A stretch of 64,000 nucleotides of DNA from Natranaerobius trueperi (GTDB lineage: Bacteria; Bacillota; Natranaerobiia; Natranaerobiales; Natranaerobiaceae). The stretch spans positions 1 to 64,000 of the forward strand of contig NZ_NIQC01000007.1 of assembly GCF_002216005.1 (NCBI RefSeq). The letters are read 5' to 3'. The notes beneath the pieces are model-generated. The model searched no databases. It saw only the letters and a program-made list of their open reading frames with translations, and was not told the origin of the DNA. Of the stretch, positions 45,531 through 54,489 are shown in pieces (positions within the stretch are counted from its first letter, which is position 1; every line of letters begins with the position of its first letter). Both the position numbers and the translations under genes were made by a program.

Positions 45531-46340
45531 ATGAGAGCTAATAAAAGACTTTTCTTGGGATTAGTATCACTTACGATAATCTTGAGTGGTTTTTTGCTAT
45601 GGTATTTAAGTCAATTATTAATATTTGAAGAAGGACGATTAGCAACTGATATATTTGTAACAATATCAACTATTGTTATAGTTTCGATAACTGTTTTATT
45701 TTCCCTTGGATTGTTTGGTATTTTACTAACTATTATCAATGAAAAAAATTATCCTGTAATGGATCGGTGGATTTCATTAACTTTAAATTTATTTTATCCA
45801 GTAGTGGTTTATTTAGGAAAACTATTTAAAATAACAAAGCAAAAGATTCAGCAATCTTTTGTAGAGGTTAATAACAAATTAGTTACTATTAAAGCAAAAG
45901 AATTACGTGGTAAAGTTACTAGTGATAGAATTTTAATATTACTTCCTCATTGTTTACAAAGTTCACAGTGTCCTCATAGAATTACTTTGGAAATAAATAA
46001 TTGTCATCGGTGTGGTAAATGTGCTATTGATGGTCTACTACACTTATCAGAAGAGTACGGTGTACCTGTTCGTGTAGCTACTGGTGGAACTTTAGCACGT
46101 AAAGTAGTAAAAGAAATTCGTCCTAAAGCAATCATAGCTGTTGCTTGTGAGAGGGACTTAACTAGTGGTATTTTAGATACTAACCCGTTACCTGTCTTAG
46201 GAGTCGTAAACGAAAGGCCTTATGGTCCTTGTTTTGATACTCAAGTTGATTTATCGAGAGTGGAAGATGCAATTATTTATTTAACTGAAGGAGGCGTTCA
46301 ATCATGTTCTTTTTCGATCAAGGGTTCATACTCTTCGTGA
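45531..46340 (+). CDS. DUF116 family cysteine-rich membrane protein
   Basis: A 269-residue protein with two N-terminal hydrophobic segments (about 8-28 and 42-68) and a soluble C-terminal DUF116 domain. Cysteines are arranged as LPHCLQSSQCPHR, then NCHRCGKC, then ACERD and GPCFD, suggesting a metal or Fe-S site (inference). Function is not known. The family is often found between fmt and rsmB in Clostridia, as here. It overlaps the next gene by 37 bases. Confidence 0.8.
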   Translation: MRANKRLFLGLVSLTIILSGFLLWYLSQLLIFEEGRLATDIFVTISTIVIVSITVLFSLGLFGILLTIINEKNYPVMDRWISLTLNLFYPVVVYLGKLFKITKQKIQQSFVEVNNKLVTIKAKELRGKVTSDRILILLPHCLQSSQCPHRITLEINNCHRCGKCAIDGLLHLSEEYGVPVRVATGGTLARKVVKEIRPKAIIAVACERDLTSGILDTNPLPVLGVVNERPYGPCFDTQVDLSRVEDAIIYLTEGGVQSCSFSIKGSYSS

Positions 46341-46987
46341 TCCCTGCAATGTTTTTTGTTATGTGGGCACAAAATAAAGTTAAAACTGCTTATAATAAAT
46401 ACTCTAAAGTACCTAGTAAACGTGGATTTACAGGGGCTCATGTAGCTCGAGCTTTACTTGATAAAGCTAGACTTAATGATGTAAGGGTAGAAGTTAGTCA
46501 AGGACATCTAACAGATCATTATGATCCTAGAAAGAAAGTCGTTAGACTATCTTCTCAAGTATATAATGGAAAGTCTTTAGCTTCTTTAGGGATAGCTGCT
46601 CATGAAACTGGGCATGCAATGCAGCACGCTGAAGGATATTTTGCACTATCTGTAAGGAATATGGTATTTCCAGCAGCAAATTTTGGGTCAAGATTAGGTG
46701 TCCCTTTGTTTATTATAGGTTTAATAATGGGAAGAATAGAAATTCTGATGGATCTAGGGATTGCATTATTTTTCTTTGCTGTTCTCTTTCAAATTATAAC
46801 TTTACCTGTCGAATTTAATGCAAGTACTAGAGCAGTTGCTTCATTAGAAGGAGAAGGTTATCTTGAATATGATGAATTGAAGCCAACTAAAGAAGTGTTG
46901 AACGCTGCAGCTATGACTTATGTAGCAGCTACTGCGATGGCATTAGCACAACTATTACGACTTTTAATACTAAGAGGTAGGGACTAA
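46304..46987 (+). CDS. yugP: Zinc metallopeptidase, YugP family
   Basis: Membrane-associated putative zinc protease of 227 residues. Membrane segments lie near the N terminus, in the middle (about 125-165) and at the C terminus. The zinc motif HETGH (residues 102-106, within AAHETGHAMQH) and a downstream glutamate region (EFNASTRAV) fit the family. Substrates are unknown. ATG 46304 follows GGAGGCG and lies within the end of the DUF116 gene, so translation is likely coupled. Confidence 0.88.
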   Translation: MFFFDQGFILFVIPAMFFVMWAQNKVKTAYNKYSKVPSKRGFTGAHVARALLDKARLNDVRVEVSQGHLTDHYDPRKKVVRLSSQVYNGKSLASLGIAAHETGHAMQHAEGYFALSVRNMVFPAANFGSRLGVPLFIIGLIMGRIEILMDLGIALFFFAVLFQIITLPVEFNASTRAVASLEGEGYLEYDELKPTKEVLNAAAMTYVAATAMALAQLLRLLILRGRD

Positions 46988-46991
46988 CTAA

Positions 46992-48356
46992 ATGACTGAA
47001 AATTCTCGAGAACTAGCTTATAAAGTATATAAAAGAATTATTGAAGATAAAGGATATAGTAATTTAGTTCTACAAACTTTTCTAAAAAGGAGTCATCTTT
47101 CACAACAAGATAAAGCTTTGGTATCAAGAATAGTATATGGAACTTTACAATGGCAAGGTTTATTAGATCATTATCTAAAACAGTTATCTAGTAAACCTTT
47201 TGGTAAACTATCAAATGATGCAGTTTATTTACTAAGACTTGGTGCTTATCAGTTATTATTTTTAAATAAAGTCCCTGATAGTGCCTCTGTAAATGAAACT
47301 GTAAAAGTTGCCAAGAAAAAAACTCATAGAGGGATAGCTTCTTTTTTAAATGGGATTTTGAGAAATTTAATAAGAAAAAAAGATAGACTCAGTTTACCTT
47401 CTGTAGATCAAGATCCTATTAAATACTTAGCGGCATGTTATTCTCATCCAAAATGGATGGTTGAGATGTGGTATAATCAATATGGTTTTGATATAACAAA
47501 ACAGCTACTAATTAACAATAATGAAGTTCCAGAACACTCTATTAGAACAAATACGACCTTAACGGATAAGTATAAGCTAATAGATGTGTTAAAACAATAT
47601 GGTATTGAGTCTGAAGAGGTAGAAAAAATTCCGGAAGCACTTATCATTAATAATTTACATGATCTCACTGAGATTCAACCTTTTAAGGATGGATTGTTTC
47701 AGATCCAAGATATAAATTCTATGCTAGTTTCACATTTTGTTTCTCCTAAATCAGATGACAAAATCATTGATTTATGTAGTGCTCCTGGAGGGAAAACTAC
47801 TCACCTAGCTCAAATGATGAAAGATAAAGGGGAAATACTAGCTTTAGATATTCATGAGCATAGAGTGAATTTAGTTAAAAAGGCAAGTGATCGCCTGCAT
47901 TTAAACAGTATTACACCAATGACTATGGATGCCACAAAATTAATTAACAATGAATATAGCAAATACCATAATAAGTTTGAAATTTGTTTAGTTGATGCCC
48001 CTTGTTCTGGGTTAGGAACATTAAGAAGAAGACCGGAGTTGAAATGGAATATAACCAAGGATGACATCAAACAACTAACACAATTGCAAAAAAACCTTTT
48101 AGAAACTGGAGCAAAGTTAGTCAAACCTGGTGGTAAATTAGTTTATAGTACCTGTACTGTAAGTTTAAAAGAAAACTATCATCAAATAGTAAATTTTTTA
48201 GAAAATAACACTAATTTCAGTGAATACATACCAGAGCAGGTCAACAATGAATTTTCAATAGGCGAAGAACTACTAGATAAAGGATTACAATTACTGCCAG
48301 ATCATAAACAAGGTGATGGGTTTTATATGGTTAGTATGAAGAAAGTAGACTCCTAA
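46992..48356 (+). CDS. rsmB: 16S rRNA (cytosine-967-C5)-methyltransferase RsmB
   Basis: SAM-dependent m5C methyltransferase, 454 residues. The N-terminal NusB-like RNA-binding domain (about 1-145) is followed by the Rossmann methyltransferase domain with LCSAPGGKTTH near 258. Two catalytic cysteines are present: DAPCSGLG near 338 and YSTCTV near 391. It starts 4 bases after the peptidase gene. The stop codon lies in a hairpin loop. Confidence 0.97.
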   Translation: MTENSRELAYKVYKRIIEDKGYSNLVLQTFLKRSHLSQQDKALVSRIVYGTLQWQGLLDHYLKQLSSKPFGKLSNDAVYLLRLGAYQLLFLNKVPDSASVNETVKVAKKKTHRGIASFLNGILRNLIRKKDRLSLPSVDQDPIKYLAACYSHPKWMVEMWYNQYGFDITKQLLINNNEVPEHSIRTNTTLTDKYKLIDVLKQYGIESEEVEKIPEALIINNLHDLTEIQPFKDGLFQIQDINSMLVSHFVSPKSDDKIIDLCSAPGGKTTHLAQMMKDKGEILALDIHEHRVNLVKKASDRLHLNSITPMTMDATKLINNEYSKYHNKFEICLVDAPCSGLGTLRRRPELKWNITKDDIKQLTQLQKNLLETGAKLVKPGGKLVYSTCTVSLKENYHQIVNFLENNTNFSEYIPEQVNNEFSIGEELLDKGLQLLPDHKQGDGFYMVSMKKVDS

Positions 48357-48366
48357 AAAGGAGTCT
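48347..48366 (+). terminator. Hairpin terminator spanning the rsmB stop codon
   Basis: AGACTCCT pairs with AGGAGTCT around AAAA; the TAA stop begins at the last base of the left arm and runs into the loop. A T-rich tract (CTTCTTATTTATTT) follows, so it can terminate the def-fmt-rsmB run. A new promoter for rlmN lies 40 bases downstream. Confidence 0.75.
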
Positions 48367-48408
48367 CTTCTTATTTATTTGCGTATAATACTTTGGAAAC
48401 TAATGTAG

Positions 48409-48437
48409 TTGCTTAAAGTCTAGTACTTTGGTATACT
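48409..48437 (+). promoter_or_regulatory. Putative sigma-A promoter for rlmN-prpC-prkC
   Basis: TTGCTT (48409-48414) and TATACT (48432-48437) are 17 bases apart, with TG one base upstream of the -10. The weak -35 would be offset by the extended -10. Confidence 0.5.
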
Positions 48438-48471
48438 TTGCGTGAAACAACTTTAAAAAGGTTGGTGTACT

Positions 48472-49518
48472 ATGAGAAACGTATTTTTAAAAGATTATAC
48501 AATAAATGAACTTAAAACTATAATATCAGATCTAGGTGAACCGAAATTTCGAGGTGCTCAAATCTTTGAATGGATGTATCAAAAAAAAGTTGAGTCATTT
48601 GAAAATATGACTAACTTACCGAAAGAGTTGAGATTAAAATTAAAAGAAAAAACTATCTTAAATACACTTACTGTAGATTATGAAAATAAACTTGAATCTC
48701 GACATGATGGAACAATAAAATTTTTGAGTAGACTTAATGATGGTGTTGGGATTGAAACTGCTATTATGAAATATCAGTATGGTAATACTGTGTGTATCTC
48801 TTCACAGGCTGGGTGTAATATGAATTGTGCTTTTTGTGCATCGGGAGTTAATGGTAAAGATAGAGATTTGACACCAGGTGAAATGATAGATCAGTTTATA
48901 GTTGCCGAGAAGTTACTTTCAAAAGATGAAACAATATCGAATATTGTTGTTATGGGTTCAGGTGAACCCCTCGAAAACCTAGAAAATCTTATCCAGTTTA
49001 TTAAAATTGTAAATCATGATAAAGGACTAAATATAGGTCAGCGAAATATCACAGTTTCTACTTGTGGCTTAGTTCCTGAAATCAAAAAACTAGCTAATGA
49101 AAAATACCAGGTTAACTTAGCAATATCTTTACATGCCGCAACTAATTCGTTAAGAGATAAATTAGTACCTATAAATAAAAAGTATTCAATTGAAAGTTTG
49201 ATGGAAGCTTGTAACTATTATTTTAACAAAACCAAGAGACGTATTACTATTGAGTTTATTCTTCTAAGAGATGTAAATGAATCGAAACATCAAGCAGAAC
49301 AATTAGCTGATTTACTAAATAGTCAAGATATGTTAGTTCATATTAATTTAATACCATTTAACACAGTAAAAGAATCACAGTTTAAAGCTCCTAAGTATGA
49401 TAGGATTATTAAATTTAAAAACATCCTAAAGAACAAAGGAATAAATACAACTATTAGACAAGAGCGTGGTTCTGATATAGAAGGGGCATGTGGCCAATTG
49501 AGATCTGACAAGAGGTGA
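48472..49518 (+). CDS. rlmN: Radical SAM 23S rRNA/tRNA adenine-C2 methyltransferase RlmN
   Basis: Methylates A2503 of 23S rRNA and A37 of some tRNAs. The radical SAM cluster motif CNMNCAFCAS is near residue 118, and the second catalytic cysteine lies in the C-terminal segment SDIEGACGQL. 348 residues, normal length. ATG 48472 follows AAGGTTGG. Its stop overlaps the ribosome-binding site of prpC, as in the Bacillus yloN-prpC-prkC order. Confidence 0.97.
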   Translation: MRNVFLKDYTINELKTIISDLGEPKFRGAQIFEWMYQKKVESFENMTNLPKELRLKLKEKTILNTLTVDYENKLESRHDGTIKFLSRLNDGVGIETAIMKYQYGNTVCISSQAGCNMNCAFCASGVNGKDRDLTPGEMIDQFIVAEKLLSKDETISNIVVMGSGEPLENLENLIQFIKIVNHDKGLNIGQRNITVSTCGLVPEIKKLANEKYQVNLAISLHAATNSLRDKLVPINKKYSIESLMEACNYYFNKTKRRITIEFILLRDVNESKHQAEQLADLLNSQDMLVHINLIPFNTVKESQFKAPKYDRIIKFKNILKNKGINTTIRQERGSDIEGACGQLRSDKR

Positions 49519-49523
49519 ATAGA

Positions 49524-50288
49524 ATGAGGCATTACAGTATTACGGATGTAGGGATTACTAGAGAAAAAAATGAAGATAAATATTTAGATGGAATTAAAGT
49601 TGGTGAAATATTTATCATTGGTGTTGCTGATGGAATGGGAGGACATCGAGGGGGAAACATTGCTAGCAATATAGCAGTATCAACGATTAAAGATTTTATG
49701 TTAAAAAATCAAGAATTGACTAATCAAAATATTGCCATGTTACCTAAAATTGCAAAAGAAGCTGTTGAAAAAGCTAATGAAGAGATTAATAAATATAAAC
49801 AGCAATATAATGATTTTTATCATATGGGAACAACCATAACAGTAGGTTTTATTTATAAAGATGATGTTGTTATAGCACATGTTGGTGATTCGAGAGCATA
49901 TCTTATTAATAGAAAAGATAAAATTGTTCAATTAACTGAAGATCATTCTCTAGTCAATCAGTTATTTCAAAAAGGGAAAATTACTAGTGAAGGTGCTGCT
50001 AATCATCCACAGAAAAACATCTTAACTCGTGCTTTAGGAACACATGATGTTATTAGTATTGATATTCAAAAATGTTCTTTTCCTCCAGAAAGCGTTATGT
50101 TATTTTGTACTGACGGTCTAACTCACTATGTTGGTGATGATGAAATTTATCAGACCTTGTCTAACTCCGAAGATTTAAAGGAAGGATGTAAAAAACTAGT
50201 AGAACTGGCCAATGAACGTGGTGGCCATGACAATATAACAATCAGTGTGGTAGCAAGCGATAACTTGGCCGGAATTTTTAAGAGGTGA
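49524..50288 (+). CDS. prpC: PPM-family protein serine/threonine phosphatase PrpC (Stp)
   Basis: Mn2+/Mg2+-dependent phosphatase that reverses PrkC phosphorylation. The 254 residues carry the PP2C metal motifs in order: NEDKY near 18, ADGMGGH near 37, VGDSRAYL near 120 and the C-terminal GGHDNIT. ATG 49524 follows AGAGGTGA; an in-frame GTG at 49515 overlaps rlmN. Directly precedes the kinase gene. Confidence 0.95.
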   Translation: MRHYSITDVGITREKNEDKYLDGIKVGEIFIIGVADGMGGHRGGNIASNIAVSTIKDFMLKNQELTNQNIAMLPKIAKEAVEKANEEINKYKQQYNDFYHMGTTITVGFIYKDDVVIAHVGDSRAYLINRKDKIVQLTEDHSLVNQLFQKGKITSEGAANHPQKNILTRALGTHDVISIDIQKCSFPPESVMLFCTDGLTHYVGDDEIYQTLSNSEDLKEGCKKLVELANERGGHDNITISVVASDNLAGIFKR

Positions 50289-50293
50289 AGAAA

Positions 50294-52231
50294 ATGATTG
50301 GGGAATTATTATTAAATCGATATAAAATTATGTTACATGTAGGTACAGGCGGTATGGCTACTGTATATAAGGCAAAAGACAACGTACTGAATAGATATGT
50401 TGCTATTAAAGTCCTGTTACCTCAATTTGCACATGATGAAGAATTCATAAAAAAGTTTAGAAGAGAAGCACAAGCTGCAGCAAGCTTAAGCCATTCTAAT
50501 GTAGTGAGTGTATATGATGTTGGACAAGATGATGACAGACATTTTATAGTTATGGAATATGTTGAAGGTAAAAGTTTGAAAGAAGTTATTATGGAAAAAG
50601 CGCCTTTACCTGTAAATAAAGCTGCAGGCTATGCCTGTCAAATTTCAGATGCTCTAATCCATGCCCATACTAATAACGTTATTCATAGAGATATAAAGCC
50701 TCATAATATTCTAATTACACCTGAAGAGAAAGTTAAAGTAACCGATTTTGGAATAGCAAGAGCAGTTTCTGAAACTACACAGACTTACACAGGTTCAATA
50801 ATGGGGTCTGCACATTATTTTTCACCAGAACAAGCCAAAGGAAGTTTTACTGGTGAGCGTTCTGATATATATTCATTAGGAATAGTTATGTACGAAATGC
50901 TAACCGGTTATGTTCCATTTAATGGTACGAGTCCGGTATCCATTGCTCTAAAGCACATTCAAGAAAATCCAGAGAGTCCTTCTGTTTATAATTCTGAAAT
51001 TCCTATAGAATTAGAGAAGCTCATTATGAACACATTACAAAAAGATCAATCTTATCGTTATCAGAATGTAAAGGATTTAAAAATGGGTTTGCATCAATTT
51101 ACTGATAAGTTTAATGATAATTGTACTTATATTGAAAATACAAACGGGTATTCGAACCCCAAACCTGTTTCACCAGATGATAGTCCTACTCAAGAGATCC
51201 CTGTTGCTGAAACCAGTGATTATACAAGCAAAGAAAATAATGCGGAGGGAAATAAAGTGACTAGAAAAAAAAGACGAACTAAGTCTAAACCTAAGGTATC
51301 ACTAAAAAAAATAATTATCCCTTTATTAATTTTGGGTATCCTGGTTGTAAGTGGTGTATGGGCTGTTAATCAGGTTAGAGACTTTATCACAGTACCAGAA
51401 GTTACTGTACCTGATGTTGAAGGTGTTTCTTTATCAGAAGCTCAATCCATATTAGAGGAACAAGGACTTTCTGGTGAGGTAAGAGATGAAGAACCACATC
51501 CAGAAATTTCAGCTGGAAATGTAATAAGTCAAAGTCCGGAATCAGGACGAGAGGTTAGGAAAAACAGAAGTATAGGATTAATAATTAGTGTTGGCCCAGA
51601 ATATATTGAAGTTCCAGATGTTACAGGTATGAATAGAAGAGCTGCAGAGCTAGAATTAACTCAGGCTGGATTTGAAGTAAAAATTATAGAAGAATATGCT
51701 GAAGTTTCAAGAAATCAAGTGATTTCTCAAGACCCGCCAAAAGGTGATGAAATGCAAGAGGGAGATGAAGTTGAAATAAAAGTAAGTTTAGGAGAAGAAC
51801 CCTTTGAACTTCCAAGTTTTATAGGTGAAGATGTAGAAGATGTTGAAGAAGAACTTGAATATCTTGATCTGGATTTAAGAAATAAACACGAAGATGAAGA
51901 GCATTCACTTCCTAAAGATACAGTTACTGATCAAAACCCTGATTCAGGTGAAGAGGTTCAGCCTGGTGATCGTATAGACCTTTGGGTTAATATTAAAGAA
52001 TTAGATGAAGATGAAGAAGCCAAAGAGCATACAATTAAACTAGATGACCTTCCAACTGATGAAACCATTAGAATAGTTGTTGATGATTATCTGGGTACAC
52101 ATTTAGTTTTTGAAGGTGAATTAGATGACGAAGAAAAAGAAGTTGTAGGATATGGTTCAGGTAGAGTTGAAGTTTTAATTAAAGATGAGGATGACGACTT
52201 TAGGATAAACCAGATCATTCCATTCCCCTAA
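50294..52231 (+). CDS. prkC: PASTA-domain serine/threonine protein kinase PrkC
   Basis: Transmembrane Hanks-type kinase sensing muropeptides or lipid II. In order over 645 residues: kinase domain with glycine loop GTGGMATV, lysine K39, catalytic HRDIKPHN (D133) and DFGIA; a basic juxtamembrane stretch; one membrane helix near 345-363. Outside are three PASTA repeats (about 370-438, 440-506, 507-575) and an extra acidic C-terminal beta-type domain. In spore formers PrkC also triggers germination. ATG 50294 is chosen over GTG 50285. Confidence 0.96.
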   Translation: MIGELLLNRYKIMLHVGTGGMATVYKAKDNVLNRYVAIKVLLPQFAHDEEFIKKFRREAQAAASLSHSNVVSVYDVGQDDDRHFIVMEYVEGKSLKEVIMEKAPLPVNKAAGYACQISDALIHAHTNNVIHRDIKPHNILITPEEKVKVTDFGIARAVSETTQTYTGSIMGSAHYFSPEQAKGSFTGERSDIYSLGIVMYEMLTGYVPFNGTSPVSIALKHIQENPESPSVYNSEIPIELEKLIMNTLQKDQSYRYQNVKDLKMGLHQFTDKFNDNCTYIENTNGYSNPKPVSPDDSPTQEIPVAETSDYTSKENNAEGNKVTRKKRRTKSKPKVSLKKIIIPLLILGILVVSGVWAVNQVRDFITVPEVTVPDVEGVSLSEAQSILEEQGLSGEVRDEEPHPEISAGNVISQSPESGREVRKNRSIGLIISVGPEYIEVPDVTGMNRRAAELELTQAGFEVKIIEEYAEVSRNQVISQDPPKGDEMQEGDEVEIKVSLGEEPFELPSFIGEDVEDVEEELEYLDLDLRNKHEDEEHSLPKDTVTDQNPDSGEEVQPGDRIDLWVNIKELDEDEEAKEHTIKLDDLPTDETIRIVVDDYLGTHLVFEGELDDEEKEVVGYGSGRVEVLIKDEDDDFRINQIIPFP

Positions 52232-52246
52232 TTTGGAGGTGTGTTT

Positions 52247-53119
52247 ATGCGGGGAAGAGTAATTAAGATTATTAACGACTTTTATTATGTAAAAGCTATG
52301 GATAATAATCCTCAATTTGAATGCAAATTAAAAGGTACTTTGCTTAAAGAACGGTGTTACCCATTAGTGGGTGATGTCGTTGAATTAAAAATTACTGACT
52401 ATGAAAACTCCCAAGGTCAAATAACATCAATTTGTCCACGAAAGAATCGCCTTATTAGACCAGCAGTTTCTAATGTTGATCAGGTTATTATTGTAACATC
52501 TCCAAAAGAACCTAATCCTAATTTGCAATTAATTGATAGAATATTAGTATGGGCGTATTTTGAAGGGTTAAAAGGTATTATCTGTATTAACAAAAAAGAT
52601 TTAGATTTAGAAAAGACAGATGAATTAGTTAGTAAATATACTAAGGCTGGGTATGATACAGTTAAGACAAGTGCAGCTAATAATAAGTTAGGTGATTTAG
52701 AATATATCCTAAAAGATAAAGTTACTGTTTTAGCTGGACAGTCGGGAGTAGGGAAGTCAAGTCTTTTAAATACAATTAATCCAGAGTTTAATCTACGAGT
52801 CGAAGAAGTTAGTAAAAAAGCTGGTACCGGTAAACATACAACACGACATTGTCAACTATTCGAAGTTAAAGATGGATATTTAGTTGACACACCAGGATTT
52901 AATAAAAAAAAGCTTCCTGATATATCTCCATATGAGTTAATACATGCTTTTCCTGATATAAAAGCGTATGCTATTAACTGTAAGTTTAACGATTGTTCCC
53001 ATCGTAAAGAGCCAGGATGTCAGGTTCGACCACAGGTAGGAGGAAATATTTCGAAAAGTAGGTTAGATAGTTTTGTTAATCTATTTGAGGAACTTGTAGA
53101 ACAGGAAAGGAGATTTTGA
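52247..53119 (+). CDS. rsgA: Small ribosomal subunit biogenesis GTPase RsgA (CpgA)
   Basis: Circularly permuted GTPase that checks late 30S maturation and is a known PrkC substrate in Bacillus. The 290 residues hold an N-terminal OB fold, then GTPase motifs in permuted order (G4 NKKD, G1 GQSGVGKSS, G3 DTPG), then a zinc knuckle with CKFNDCSH and a following cysteine. ATG 52247 follows GGAGGTG. It sits 1 base before rpe, as in Bacillus. Confidence 0.97.
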   Translation: MRGRVIKIINDFYYVKAMDNNPQFECKLKGTLLKERCYPLVGDVVELKITDYENSQGQITSICPRKNRLIRPAVSNVDQVIIVTSPKEPNPNLQLIDRILVWAYFEGLKGIICINKKDLDLEKTDELVSKYTKAGYDTVKTSAANNKLGDLEYILKDKVTVLAGQSGVGKSSLLNTINPEFNLRVEEVSKKAGTGKHTTRHCQLFEVKDGYLVDTPGFNKKKLPDISPYELIHAFPDIKAYAINCKFNDCSHRKEPGCQVRPQVGGNISKSRLDSFVNLFEELVEQERRF

Positions 53120-53120
53120 T

Positions 53121-53789
53121 ATGACAATTATTTCACCCTCTATTCTTTCTGCAGATATGCTTAACTTAAAAGATCAAATTAAGCAAGTTGAAAATGGTGG
53201 AGCCGAAATGGTACATATAGATGTTATGGATGGTCATTTTGTACCAAATATTACAATGGGTCCTTGGATAGTAAAGTCTTTAAGTAAAGTATCTTCATTA
53301 GAAAGAGACGTTCACTTAATGATAGAGAGACCTGAAAACTATATTGACGATTTTTGTGAATCAGGAGCAGAAATAGTGACAATACATCAAGAAGCGTCAA
53401 CTCATTTGGACAGAAATATTGCTAAAATTAAAAATAATGGTTGTAAGGCCGGAGTTTCTATAAATCCAGCCACACCTATAGAGCAAATTAAATGGATTTT
53501 AACTAAAGTTGATCTAGTTCTAATTATGAGTGTAAACCCAGGCTTTGGAGGACAAAAGTTTATAAACTATTCTCTAGATAAAATTAAGGAACTAAATAAA
53601 ATTCGTTATGAAAATGGGTTGGACTTTTTTATTCAAGTCGATGGTGGTATAACAAATTCTAATGCTTTTGATGTAGTCAAGGCTGGAGCGGATATATTGG
53701 TAGCTGGGTCATCAGTTTTTTCATCAGAATTAGGGATTGAAAAGTCTGTACAATTACTTAAAAACGCTTCTAAAGCTGCAAATGTTTAA
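53121..53789 (+). CDS. rpe: Ribulose-phosphate 3-epimerase
   Basis: TIM-barrel metalloenzyme interconverting ribulose-5-phosphate and xylulose-5-phosphate. The 222 residues include the N-terminal SPSILSAD, the metal ligands in HIDVMDGHFVPN and VHLMIE, the motif SVNPGFGGQ and the second acidic residue in QVDGGIT. Full length and well placed after rsgA. The thiN gene that follows rpe in Bacillus is absent here. Confidence 0.97.
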   Translation: MTIISPSILSADMLNLKDQIKQVENGGAEMVHIDVMDGHFVPNITMGPWIVKSLSKVSSLERDVHLMIERPENYIDDFCESGAEIVTIHQEASTHLDRNIAKIKNNGCKAGVSINPATPIEQIKWILTKVDLVLIMSVNPGFGGQKFINYSLDKIKELNKIRYENGLDFFIQVDGGITNSNAFDVVKAGADILVAGSSVFSSELGIEKSVQLLKNASKAANV

Positions 53790-53939
53790 CATATTTTCAT
53801 CATAGTTGTTAAATTTTCGCATACGCATATATAAAAAGTGTATTGATTTGTCACAAATTTGATTTTTCGTTAATAAAATAATACTACCCTATTTATTTGT
53901 GGTTTTCATCGGGAACTTTTTTGGGAGGGGGTATAGTTT

Positions 53940-54029
53940 ATGAAATTTTATACCATAAAACTACCAAAATTTTTAGCTAAACTTTTAAGAATTTTTTCAG
54001 GAAAATCCGAAGAAAAGAGTAAACAATAA
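53940..54029 (+). CDS. spoVM: Spore morphogenesis peptide SpoVM
   Basis: A 29-residue peptide beginning MKFYTIKLPKFLAKLLRIF, matching the first 12 residues of Bacillus SpoVM (MKFYTIKLPKFL). SpoVM is an amphipathic helix that recognises the convex forespore membrane and anchors the SpoIVA coat base. The C-terminal part (SGKSEEKSKQ) differs and is more charged. A strong GGGAGGGGG ribosome-binding site precedes ATG 53940. Position between rpe and rpmB is that of Bacillus. A sigma-E promoter is expected in the 150 bases upstream; only weak matches are visible. The terminator begins right after the stop. Confidence 0.93.
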   Translation: MKFYTIKLPKFLAKLLRIFSGKSEEKSKQ

Positions 54030-54058
54030 AAAAAGCGCTTGTTTAAAGCGCTTTTTTA
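54030..54058. terminator. Bidirectional terminator between spoVM and rpmB
   Basis: AAAAAAGCGCTT pairs with AAGCGCTTTTTT around a 5-base loop. The A and T flanks allow use from both sides, fitting the convergent spoVM (plus) and rpmB (minus) genes. Confidence 0.9.
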
Positions 54059-54070
54059 CTTTAAAATAAA

Positions 54071-54262
54071 TTAAAAAGCTCTTTCAATTTTTCCTGATCT
54101 AATACATTGTGTACAAACTTTTACTCTTGTAGGTTTGCCATCTACCATAGCTCTTAGTTTTTGTATATTTCCCTTCCATTTTCTTTTTGTCTTTTTATTG
54201 GAGTGGGAAACGTTAGAGCCCGTCATTGAACCTTTTCCACAAATTTCACAAGCTTTAGCCAT
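54071..54262 (-). CDS. rpmB: 50S ribosomal protein L28
   Basis: Ribosomal protein of 63 residues. It is the cysteine-containing form, with CEIC near the N terminus and CTQC near the C terminus forming a zinc site, and the conserved KRKWKGNIQKLRA segment. ATG at 54262 on the minus strand follows AAGGAGGGAC. It is the only gene on the minus strand in this section, with its own promoter and a terminator shared with spoVM. Confidence 0.97.
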   Translation of the reverse strand: MAKACEICGKGSMTGSNVSHSNKKTKRKWKGNIQKLRAMVDGKPTRVKVCTQCIRSGKIERAF

Positions 54263-54335
54263 TAATTGTCCCTCCTTATCGATAAACTTTATAATGTACT
54301 ATTAAGTGTATTGAGTTAGTACCCAAGCTATGAGT

Positions 54336-54364
54336 ATTTTAGCATAATATATGCAAACTGACAA
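54336..54364 (-). promoter_or_regulatory. Sigma-A promoter for rpmB
   Basis: On the minus strand TTGTCA (complement of 54359-54364) and TAAAAT (complement of 54336-54341) are 17 bases apart with an extended -10 TG. The hexamers are identical to those proposed for lspA. Confidence 0.6.
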
Positions 54365-54455
54365 GAAAAGAAGGAATTAATGGTAAGCATATTGAATAAA
54401 ATAGTGGGATACAGCTAAGTTAAATATAAAATTTAAAATTAATACATCGAGTTTA

Positions 54456-54489
54456 AAGGAGGTGAATCCTGGCACTGTCCAGGTTTAAT
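54456..54489 (+). promoter_or_regulatory. Unusual yloU translation start: strong ribosome-binding site, hairpin, then ATG
   Basis: AAAGGAGGTGA (54455-54465) is a near-perfect ribosome-binding site, but the ATG is 24 bases further on at 54490. CCTGG (54468-54472) and CCAGG (54479-54483) can form a hairpin that would bring the two to about 9 bases. Alternatively an in-frame CTG at 54469, 6 bases after AGGAGG, could initiate. Confidence 0.5.

Noticed and set aside
53790-53939. Sigma-E promoter for spoVM
   Set aside because: CATAC at 53820-53824 could be part of a -10, but no -35 at normal spacing was found; kept only as a remark under spoVM.
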